Shown here piece after piece: positions 58,068-64,000 of a stretch of 64,000 nt of DNA. The stretch is from a sulfur-oxidizing endosymbiont of Gigantopelta aegis (lineage in GTDB: Bacteria; Pseudomonadota; Gammaproteobacteria; GRL18), in NCBI RefSeq assembly GCF_016097415.1, contig NZ_JAEHGE010000001.1, positions 2,405,157 to 2,469,156 of the forward strand. The letters are read 5' to 3'. The position numbers and the translations under genes were made by a program. The notes beneath the pieces are model-generated. The model was not told the origin of the DNA. It saw nothing but the letters and a program-made list of their open reading frames with translations, and did no database searches. Every line of letters begins with the position of its first letter. The stretch's first letter is position 1.

Positions 58068-58781
58068 ATGGAAGAATATAACCAGCTTGTGACGGTTATT
58101 GCGATGAGCATGGGCGTGGCGTGGGCGAGTGGAATCAACCTTTATGCGACGATTGCGATGTTGGGAATTATGGGGGCCACGGGTAATATTGACTTGCCAG
58201 CTGATTTACAGGTTTTGAGTGATCCTATGGTGATTGGTGCTGCGGGCTTTATGTATTGTGTGGAGTTTTTTGCTGACAAAATACCTGGAGTTGATACGGG
58301 TTGGGATGCAATACATACTTTTATTCGTGTGCCTGCAGGGGCTATTTTGGCAGCGGGTGCGGTAGGGGATATTTCATCAGCAGCGGGAATCACTGCGGGT
58401 ATTCTGGGTGGTGGTATGGCTTTAACAACGCATTCGTTTAAAGCTGGCTCAAGGGTGTTGATTAATACTTCACCTGAGCCAGTGACGAATTGGACGGCTT
58501 CTATTGCTGAAGATTTAGCGGTTATTGCCGGTTTGTGGGCGGCTTTAAATCATCCAGTGGGATTTATTGTTTTTATGATTGTTTTTATTCTTTTTGCAAT
58601 TTGGGTTTTACCTAAGTTGTGGCGAGGTATTAAGGCGGTGTTTAGAGCAGTGGGACGCTTTTTTTCTGGAAAGAGTCAGCAGGAGGCGTCTCAGGAATTT
58701 TCTGGTTTCTCAGAGAACTTATCGAAAAATGATGCCTTAAGTAAATCTGTTTTAAAGATGGGCTATAAAGAGAAAGAATGA
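58068..58781 (+). CDS. DUF4126 membrane protein
   Basis: 237 residues with several membrane segments; GVAWASGINLYATIAMLGIMG near the N-terminus and FFADKIPGVDTGWDAIHTFIRVPAGA are typical of DUF4126. The tail (190-237) is polar. Function unknown. It follows aprBA after a terminator, so a link with sulfur oxidation is only positional. Confidence 0.8.
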   Translation: MEEYNQLVTVIAMSMGVAWASGINLYATIAMLGIMGATGNIDLPADLQVLSDPMVIGAAGFMYCVEFFADKIPGVDTGWDAIHTFIRVPAGAILAAGAVGDISSAAGITAGILGGGMALTTHSFKAGSRVLINTSPEPVTNWTASIAEDLAVIAGLWAALNHPVGFIVFMIVFILFAIWVLPKLWRGIKAVFRAVGRFFSGKSQQEASQEFSGFSENLSKNDALSKSVLKMGYKEKE

Positions 58782-58931
58782 TTTTTATGATTTATATCAA
58801 TTGAATTTAAAAAAAGATGTTATTTATTCTTATTTTTGTTTATAGTCGTAGGGGTAAACCCTCGATCAAATCTTTGAGAATGTTCTTATAGGGATTTGAA
58901 TTGATAATTATAATTATAAAAATGGGAATAT

Positions 58932-59027
58932 ATGACAAAATCTCTGATAAAGTTTTTTGAATTTGGAATATTTATCTTATCTGCCTCGACAATTCTTTTT
59001 GGCGCATACTCTATTTATGTTTTGTAA
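58932..59027 (+). CDS. possible 31-residue single-pass membrane peptide
   Basis: ATG at 58932, TAA at 59025, with one hydrophobic helix (FFEFGIFILSASTILFGAY). AATGGGAATAT lies upstream, a weak ribosome site. No homology can be judged at this length. Confidence 0.35.
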   Translation: MTKSLIKFFEFGIFILSASTILFGAYSIYVL

Positions 59028-59091
59028 ATAAAAGTTTTAGCTCAGAAAGGTGCATTGCTCGTAGTCTTGTAATGCCGTAAACTATTGCTTC

Positions 59092-59231
59092 TATACCCAT
59101 GATGCTTGGAAATGCAGGTTTCGTTCTTTTTGTTAAGAGATGTAACTAAAAGCCTCAATCATGTAGTACTTATACACTCAATCGGCTCTTAGTCAAAATG
59201 CCTCGCTGCATTTCCAAGTATCACGGGTATA
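59092..59231. repeat. MITE-like element with 26-base inverted ends
   Basis: Ends TATACCCATGATGCTTGG... at 59092-59117 and its near-complement at 59206-59231 match in 24 of 26 positions. The 88 bases between hold no gene. No target duplication is obvious. No second copy is seen in this window. Confidence 0.55.
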
Positions 59232-59255
59232 TTCTCAGTATGGGGGGCTCTATTT

Positions 59256-59699
59256 GTGCGTCATTTTGTCAGTGTTATTATTTCTTCTGTTATTTTCTCC
59301 CTACTTTTATTAAGTGCTGTGCCTGCGGCTGATTTTAATATCAAGCTCAGAAAAACAGATATTAATGATCTTAAGCAGCAATTAATACCGGTGTTTGAAC
59401 AAAACATTGATTATTTGAAGCAATTATTATCATGCTTGGAACAAGGTCGGTCGGTTAATTTTTGTCTTAATGATTATGTTCAAGTCGTTGAACAGAATAG
59501 TACGTTTGCAAGCGAAGCAAATAGTGCTAGAAAAGATGAGATTAAAGAAAATATCAAATCTAAGCTCAAAGATGAAAATGTTCAGCCTGAAGAGTTAATG
59601 GTTGAGCTAAAAAAACTTCTGGTTCAAGCAGAAGAAGTGAAGCAATGCCTTTATGATGGTCAAACTGCTAATGAATTAAAGGATTGTATAGTCAAGTGA
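59256..59699 (+). CDS. secreted protein of unknown family
   Basis: 147 residues from a GTG with GGGGGG eight bases upstream. Signal peptide to VPAAD (about residue 25), then a charged, helical, mostly coiled-coil protein with cysteines in LSCLEQGRSVNFCLN and KQCLYDGQTANELKDC. The paired CxxxG-like cysteines could form two disulfides. No family recognised. The inverted-repeat element ends 25 bases before the start. Confidence 0.55.
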   Translation: MRHFVSVIISSVIFSLLLLSAVPAADFNIKLRKTDINDLKQQLIPVFEQNIDYLKQLLSCLEQGRSVNFCLNDYVQVVEQNSTFASEANSARKDEIKENIKSKLKDENVQPEELMVELKKLLVQAEEVKQCLYDGQTANELKDCIVK

Positions 59700-59823
59700 G
59701 TTTTTATAGGTGGATATAAAATAAGGGGTTGTTTTTTTATTAGACTTGCAAGATTTTAATTTGTTGCCTATTGTTAGTACCATGAATGCAGCATGGATAA
59801 TGCCTTAGATGATCACGCTATAG

Positions 59824-60294
59824 ATGGTTTCGTTACTTAATAAAAAATTTCATATCAACACCCCATGTTGGTATCTATTGCTGTTCTCCTTTTTACTCCC
59901 TTCTTTGAACCTTTCTGCTGACACTCTTGATACTAACACGCTTGAAGTGGTTGTTAACACCTCTGTTTTAGAAGAAACATATAGTCTGTCAGATATTCGA
60001 GCCATTTTTGCTATGCGTAAAATGCATTGGAATAATGGTGATAAAATTACGGTTTTTGTGTTGCCGGACAATAACCCTTCTCATCGTCAATTTACTAAAT
60101 CTAAACTTAATATGTTTCCCCATCAATTCAGGCGCATTTGGGATCGACTTATTTTTTCAGGAATAGGTCAAGGGCCACAGGAAGTGGATTCTTTTGCTGC
60201 AATGCTAGAAGCCTTATCTACTGTCCCCGGTGCCATCGGTTATCTTAAGTCACCCATAGAAAATACAAACGTCAGGGTGTTAAATTATGAATAA
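59824..60294 (+). CDS. PstS-like periplasmic substrate-binding domain protein
   Basis: 156 residues: signal peptide (about 12-32), then a single PBP-like lobe with EVVVNTSVLEETYSLSDIRAIFAM and FRRIWDRLIFSG, typical of small PstS-like proteins. Shorter than true PstS, so it may bind an anion only weakly or serve as an accessory. It overlaps the porin gene by 8 bases, and the two are probably one periplasm/outer-membrane unit. Confidence 0.7.
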   Translation: MVSLLNKKFHINTPCWYLLLFSFLLPSLNLSADTLDTNTLEVVVNTSVLEETYSLSDIRAIFAMRKMHWNNGDKITVFVLPDNNPSHRQFTKSKLNMFPHQFRRIWDRLIFSGIGQGPQEVDSFAAMLEALSTVPGAIGYLKSPIENTNVRVLNYE

Positions 60295-61492
60295 ATTGTT
60301 ATTATTTATTTTCACTTTATTTTTGTCCACACTGAGTCTGGCTTATGAAGTGACTGATGAGTTGACTGTGCATGGTTTCTTTACTCAAAATGCTATCCAT
60401 ACTTCAGATAATAATATGTACGGTCAATCTGAAAATTCAGTATCAACTGATTTTACAGAGGCGGGGATTAATGCTTTTTATAAGCCTGTAAAACATATCA
60501 GTTTATCTGTTCAGGCCATGTATCGTAATGTTGGTGAGGTTGAGAATGATTCGCTGGATATAGATTATGCTTTTGTTGATTTTATCTTGGGAGAACATGA
60601 TCAGGGGCAGTATGGTATTCGCTTAGGTAGAATTAAAAATCCTTTGGGTTTGTATTCTGAAACCAGAGATGTTTCATTTACTACGCCATCAATTATATTG
60701 TCTCAGGGAATTTATTATGATCGTTCTCGCTCGTTATTATTATCTACAGATGGCTTACAGCTTTATTCATCTTTCAGGTTAGGGGATGATGATCTTTTAT
60801 TGAAACTGAACTATGGTGTGCCTAGAAATGACAATGATGAACTGCTAAAAGCTGTGATTCCTTATCCTACACCAGTGATTCCTTTTTCCCCTCAGGGTGA
60901 TTTAGAATCATCATCTTCATCCCCTTCGCTATTGGGGCAGATAGTTTATGAGAGCAATGGTGGGGAGATGGTTTATTCATTTAGCTTTGCTAATGCAACC
61001 TTGAACTACAAGCCTAAGGGAACTGAACCTTTTCTTGATGGTAAAACTGAATTTTTTCAATACATTGCTTCTGCACAATATAATGGTGAATACTTTAGTT
61101 TAACTGGTGAATACTTATATCAGGATAATGATTTTAGTGGTTTTGGACCTTTGTTTCCTGATGTTGAACCTACCAGTGAAAGCTGGTATTTACAGGCAGG
61201 CTATCGGATAAAACCTAATTGGCAAATCTATACCCGCTATGATGAAAGTTATTTAAATAATGATGATAAAACGGGTAAAGGCTACGATGCAATTGGAGTG
61301 CCTAGACATATTGCTTATTCTAAAAGTGCGATGTTAGGTGTTCGCTGGGATATTAATCCAACTATGATGATCAGGGCTGAATACCATAATATTGATGGTA
61401 CATCTTGGCTCTCTTCAGCAGATAATCCCGATAGAAGTAAAACTGAACGCTATTGGGATTTAGTGGCATTACAGTTTTCGATACGGTTTTGA
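60287..61492 (+). CDS. outer-membrane beta-barrel porin-like protein
   Basis: 401 residues with a signal peptide (to about 19) and alternating-strand sequence ending in a terminal aromatic, ALQFSIRF, as required for outer-membrane insertion. Motifs such as YGIRLGRIKNPLGLY recall porins. Its substrate is unknown. Start ATG lies within the end of the PstS-like gene (ATGAATAA). A terminator follows. Confidence 0.75.
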   Translation: MNKLLLFIFTLFLSTLSLAYEVTDELTVHGFFTQNAIHTSDNNMYGQSENSVSTDFTEAGINAFYKPVKHISLSVQAMYRNVGEVENDSLDIDYAFVDFILGEHDQGQYGIRLGRIKNPLGLYSETRDVSFTTPSIILSQGIYYDRSRSLLLSTDGLQLYSSFRLGDDDLLLKLNYGVPRNDNDELLKAVIPYPTPVIPFSPQGDLESSSSSPSLLGQIVYESNGGEMVYSFSFANATLNYKPKGTEPFLDGKTEFFQYIASAQYNGEYFSLTGEYLYQDNDFSGFGPLFPDVEPTSESWYLQAGYRIKPNWQIYTRYDESYLNNDDKTGKGYDAIGVPRHIAYSKSAMLGVRWDINPTMMIRAEYHNIDGTSWLSSADNPDRSKTERYWDLVALQFSIRF

Positions 61493-61499
61493 TAGGCAA

Positions 61500-61535
61500 A
61501 AAAAAGCCCGTACAGTCACCTGTACGGGCTTTTTT
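61500..61535. terminator. bidirectional terminator between porin and hdrB
   Basis: AAAAAAGCCCGTACAG and CTGTACGGGCTTTTTT form a stem with TCAC loop, A-run on one side and T-run on the other, so both convergent genes can use it. Confidence 0.92.
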
Positions 61536-61556
61536 AATGGCTAGCATTATTTCTTT

Positions 61557-62459
61557 TTAGCTATTAGCAATCTTATTCAATTTTTCCGCCTGAATAATCT
61601 GACCATTCAAAGCCGCATCCTTAGCCGAACGTCCAAAGGCAACCGACATCAACGTTGAATAATACACCACAGGAATATTAAACTTAGTGCCGAACTTCTC
61701 ATTGATTTTATCCTGATACACTTCAGTATTCATCTGACACACAGGGCAGGGCGTGACAATCATGTCAGCGCCATTGTCCATAGCCGATTCCAGAATCGGC
61801 TTAATCAGATTAAAGCTTTTCTCTGGCTCAGAGAAGGCTAAAGCACCACCACAACAAGAGACTTTCTTCTCATAAGTGCGGATGGGCTCAGCGCCACAGG
61901 CTTCGACCATATTATCCAGATAAGCTGGATTTTCAAATGACTCACCATCAATACCAAAGGGGCGATTGGTCTGACAACCGACATAGCCGGCAATCTTAAT
62001 GCCTTCGAGCGGCTTCTTCACCTTATCCGAAATGGCCTGCATACCGATATCTTCGACCAGTACTTCCACCATGTGACGGATGTTCTTATCGTTCTTCATT
62101 TCCAGACCGGCTTCTTTAAGGGCTAAGCCCGTGCCTTCTTTGATTTTAGTGCTCTGCGCAATGCGCTCAGAGGCTTCACGCGTGGCCAACCAACAGGCCG
62201 CACAGGTGGCAACAATATCCTGCTTAGGATGCTGCTTTTCTGACAGGGCAATGTTACGTGCGGATAAAGACACACGCGGTAGTTCACCACCCCCGGCATA
62301 ACCGATAGAAGCGGCACAACAGTTCCAGTCTTCAATGGTGTTGAGCTTAATGTCCAGCTCTTCACACATGGAATTCACCGAAGTCAAATAGTTAGACGAT
62401 GATGCCCCGGATTGCGAGGAGCAGCCCGGGTAAAATGAGTACTCTTTCTTTTCAGACAT
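61557..62459 (-). CDS. hdrB: HdrB-like CCG-domain subunit (Qmo/Hdr type)
   Basis: 300 residues with two CCG cysteine motifs: NCCAASIGY with an upstream CSSQSG and CAACW, and SCCGGALAF with VGCQTNRP and CPVCQMN. These bind the noncubane [4Fe-4S] clusters of HdrB. With HdrC it would take over the role of QmoC as electron partner of AprBA on the quinone side. Starts 15 bases after the hdrC stop. Function in APS reductase electron transfer is from context. Confidence 0.85.
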   Translation of the reverse strand: MSEKKEYSFYPGCSSQSGASSSNYLTSVNSMCEELDIKLNTIEDWNCCAASIGYAGGGELPRVSLSARNIALSEKQHPKQDIVATCAACWLATREASERIAQSTKIKEGTGLALKEAGLEMKNDKNIRHMVEVLVEDIGMQAISDKVKKPLEGIKIAGYVGCQTNRPFGIDGESFENPAYLDNMVEACGAEPIRTYEKKVSCCGGALAFSEPEKSFNLIKPILESAMDNGADMIVTPCPVCQMNTEVYQDKINEKFGTKFNIPVVYYSTLMSVAFGRSAKDAALNGQIIQAEKLNKIANS

Positions 62460-62474
62460 AATAATTCCTATCCT

Positions 62475-63101
62475 CTACTTACTATTGGCTTCAATGGCAT
62501 CGTTTTCAATCTGTGCCGCTTTTTTCAACATGGCCTGAAATCCAGACTTGTCCTTCACTCCGTGACCACCCCAGGCTTCATTAATCGCCATGCGCTTAGT
62601 CTTTAACATGTTCAGACCGAGCTTCTGGTTCGCCATGGCGGTTTTCACGCCTTCACCAAAGCCATTCATGAAATACAAGCTTAGACCCAGCTTCAATTCA
62701 TTAACCCGACCTTTCTTAGTGAGGTTATCCCAGAATAACTGGCCAAACTTAGCCGTCGGCTGTGTCTTAGGTTGCAAGTTCAAACGCTTGGCATAAGATG
62801 CTAAGCCGTGCATGATGTGGGTAATCGGTAACTCACGCGGACAACGGGCAATACAGTTGTAACAAGACGTACACATCCACACCGAATCACTGGCTAGGAC
62901 TGCTTCACGCTTATTAGCCCGAATCATCATAAAGATTTTTTGTGGCGTATGCTCCCAATGATCGCCCATGGGGCAAGAACCCGCACAGACACCACATTGC
63001 ATACACATTTGCACCATATCGCCTTCTTCGACGTTATCGATGACTTCTTTTAAGAAGTTGCCCTCGTACTTCGTGGCCAGGGCTTGATTTAAATCACTCA
63101 T
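62475..63101 (-). CDS. hdrC: HdrC-like ferredoxin subunit (Qmo/Hdr type)
   Basis: 208 residues with two [4Fe-4S] motifs, CMQCGVCAGSCPMG and CTSCYNCIARCPRE, and a helical C-terminal part. HdrC passes electrons to HdrB. AGGAGAT lies upstream of the ATG. Preceded by the truncated qmoB, which fits the QmoAB-HdrCB arrangement known from some sulfur oxidisers and gram-positive sulfate reducers. Confidence 0.85.
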   Translation of the reverse strand: MSDLNQALATKYEGNFLKEVIDNVEEGDMVQMCMQCGVCAGSCPMGDHWEHTPQKIFMMIRANKREAVLASDSVWMCTSCYNCIARCPRELPITHIMHGLASYAKRLNLQPKTQPTAKFGQLFWDNLTKKGRVNELKLGLSLYFMNGFGEGVKTAMANQKLGLNMLKTKRMAINEAWGGHGVKDKSGFQAMLKKAAQIENDAIEANSK

Positions 63102-63122
63102 TGTTACTATCTCCTTGGGGAG

Positions 63123-63159
63123 TCGGGTGGCTGTTAGCGTTTAGGCTAACACCACCCGA
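63123..63159 (-). other. intercistronic hairpin between qmoB and hdrC
   Basis: TCGGGTGG...GTTAGC pairs with GCTAAC...CCACCCGA with one bulge, without a T-run. Likely an mRNA-processing or stability hairpin. Confidence 0.55.
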
Positions 63160-63171
63160 ATCCCTGGCTGT

Positions 63172-63261
63172 TTAGAACTTGAAGGGGCTCATGCCGATTT
63201 CATCAATGGTCTTGGCCATATCATTAATCAACTCAGGCACACGATGAATGTCCGTAATAGC
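63172..63261 (-). pseudogene. qmoB: C-terminal remnant of qmoB
   Basis: Open frame ending ITDIHRVPELINDMAKTIDEIG and MSPFKF, which fits the end of QmoB/HdrA-like proteins. The frame stays open past 63262, but an IS66-family element starts there, so only about 28 native codons remain. Identification rests on this short tail and on hdrCB downstream. Confidence 0.6.
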
Positions 63262-63345
63262 GTAAGCGCTTAACCATCTAGCGTTATTCAAAAAATATCT
63301 CCCCTGCCTCATAATCAATCCATCGATTAATTATGAGGCACATCA

Positions 63346-63675
63346 ATGAAACCAGAAACCCAAGCCAACTCAAAACAATTTTGGCAAGACCACGTTAATC
63401 AATGGAATGAAAACAGTATCAGCCAGGCATCCTATTGTCAGGAACATGGGCTACCCATCAAACGTTTTGGCTATTACAAGCGTAAGTTGCTGGGTGCAAC
63501 AACGCAAACCAGTGCGATGACAAAGGGGAATGGTTTTATTCAACTATCTTCCCCGACACACTATTCAGCCCGCACCTCAGCATTAATTGTAGAATTACCC
63601 AATCAGCTACGCATTGAAGGGGTGACTGCCGATAATGTACAGCTGGTAAAACAATTAGCAGGATTGTTCCAATGA
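63346..63675 (+). CDS. tnpA: IS66-family accessory protein TnpA
   Basis: 109 residues, with WNENSISQASYCQEHGLPIKRF typical of the small helix-turn-helix protein encoded first in IS66 elements. Overlaps tnpB by four bases (ATGA). Confidence 0.85.
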   Translation: MKPETQANSKQFWQDHVNQWNENSISQASYCQEHGLPIKRFGYYKRKLLGATTQTSAMTKGNGFIQLSSPTHYSARTSALIVELPNQLRIEGVTADNVQLVKQLAGLFQ

Positions 63676-64000
63676 AGTCAGCCATACTTCCATCACTCAG
63701 CCTGCCACAGGTGTATCTCTATCTGAAGCCTGTTGATTTTCGTAAAAGTTTTATTGGCCTCAGTGCCATTGTTGAATGTGAATTAGGTCATAATCCTTTT
63801 GCAGGCCATCTGTATGCCTTTACCAATCGTCAGCGTAATAAAATTAAATGCCTCTTCTGGGATAATACCGGTTTTGTACTCTATTACAAAAGTCTCTCAG
63901 AAGAAAAGTTCAAATGGCCAAAGGGTGAAGATGACCTGATGAATATCACCGGACAACAAATCAACTGGCTATTAGACGGCTATGATATCAGTGTCATGAA
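63672..64000 (+). CDS. tnpB: IS66-family accessory protein TnpB, partial
   Basis: 109 codons to the window edge. The stretches YLYLKPVDFRKSFIGLSAIV, YAFTNRQRNKIKCLFWD and GFVLYYKSL are characteristic of IS66 Orf2/TnpB. The end lies outside the window. Confidence 0.92.
   Translation, partial: MKSAILPSLSLPQVYLYLKPVDFRKSFIGLSAIVECELGHNPFAGHLYAFTNRQRNKIKCLFWDNTGFVLYYKSLSEEKFKWPKGEDDLMNITGQQINWLLDGYDISVM

Larger units (their letters stand above)
58782..59255. other. intergenic region with a small ORF and an inverted-repeat element
   Basis: 474 bases. Apart from the 31-codon ORF and the 26-base inverted repeats listed separately, nothing recognisable. AT-rich. Confidence 0.6.
63262..64000 (+). 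mobile_element. IS66-family element, left part
   Basis: Begins with GTAAGCGC, the start usual for IS66 family, and carries tnpA and tnpB in order; tnpC and the right end lie outside the window. It cuts qmoB. The exact left boundary is inferred from the GTAAGC start and could be some bases off. Confidence 0.75.

Overview
The window reads as part of the chromosome of an AT-rich, chemolithotrophic sulfur-oxidising gammaproteobacterium that can use nitrogen oxides. Free-living and symbiotic lifestyles cannot be separated from this sequence; Thiotrichales-like or symbiont lineages fit best, and that is inference. Sulfur genes present are flavocytochrome c sulfide dehydrogenase (fccAB), APS reductase (aprBA) and HdrB/HdrC-type electron-transfer subunits next to a qmoB remnant. 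Nitrogen genes are a full heme d1/cytochrome cd1 set (nirS, nirCFDLGHJ, broken nirN) and a nirBD-nasA operon. No tRNA, rRNA or CRISPR was seen. Layout: 1-3.5 kb holds the end of nhaD, a CcoG/NapH-type polyferredoxin, a small zinc-ribbon protein, a cytochrome c'-like protein and a membrane-anchored hemerythrin. 3.5-13.7 kb is the denitrification locus: nirC-F-D-L-G-H-J-N on the minus strand, divergent from nirS, with three perfect FNR/DNR-type palindromes between nirC and nirS and a fourth before nirN. NirN is destroyed by an IS3-family insertion plus five homopolymer contractions. 13.9-16.7 kb encodes a large NapC-like cytochrome fused to two copies of a heme-binding domain. 16.7-24.4 kb is a signalling block: hybrid kinase, HD-GYP, HAMP kinase, PilZ, an ACP-like protein without the attachment serine, and a PhnD-like sensor with a decayed kinase half. 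25-32 kb is nirBD-nasA plus a fused DmsB-DmsC-like subunit, preceded by a good NtrC site and a sigma-54 promoter. 32-36.6 kb is ravA-viaA and an AI-2E family permease. 36.7-45.5 kb is an IS-rich accessory island: four copies of one IS3-family element (a fifth lies in nirN) around a glycosyltransferase-like gene and a sulfotransferase-like gene, followed by a ThDP enzyme. 47.4-54.9 kb holds dsbB, a GFA-family gene, a Kef-type antiporter, and a tightly overlapped operon DUF1538-DUF1538-PII-CBS-fccA-fccB whose first gene is cut off next to ppa. 55.3-63.2 kb has aprBA (aprA carries a one-base frameshift), a DUF4126 membrane protein, a PstS-like protein plus porin pair, and minus-strand hdrC-hdrB downstream of a qmoB tail cut by an IS66-family element that runs off the window. 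How the parts fit: sulfide enters through FccAB, sulfite is oxidised through AprBA with Qmo/Hdr-type partners, and the electrons can be used for nitrite reduction by NirS. The clearest genome-wide signal is decay: several IS copies, short palindromic dispersed repeats into which they jumped, and frameshifts that almost all sit in homopolymers. Whether those frameshifts are real mutations or base-calling errors cannot be decided here and matters for aprA.
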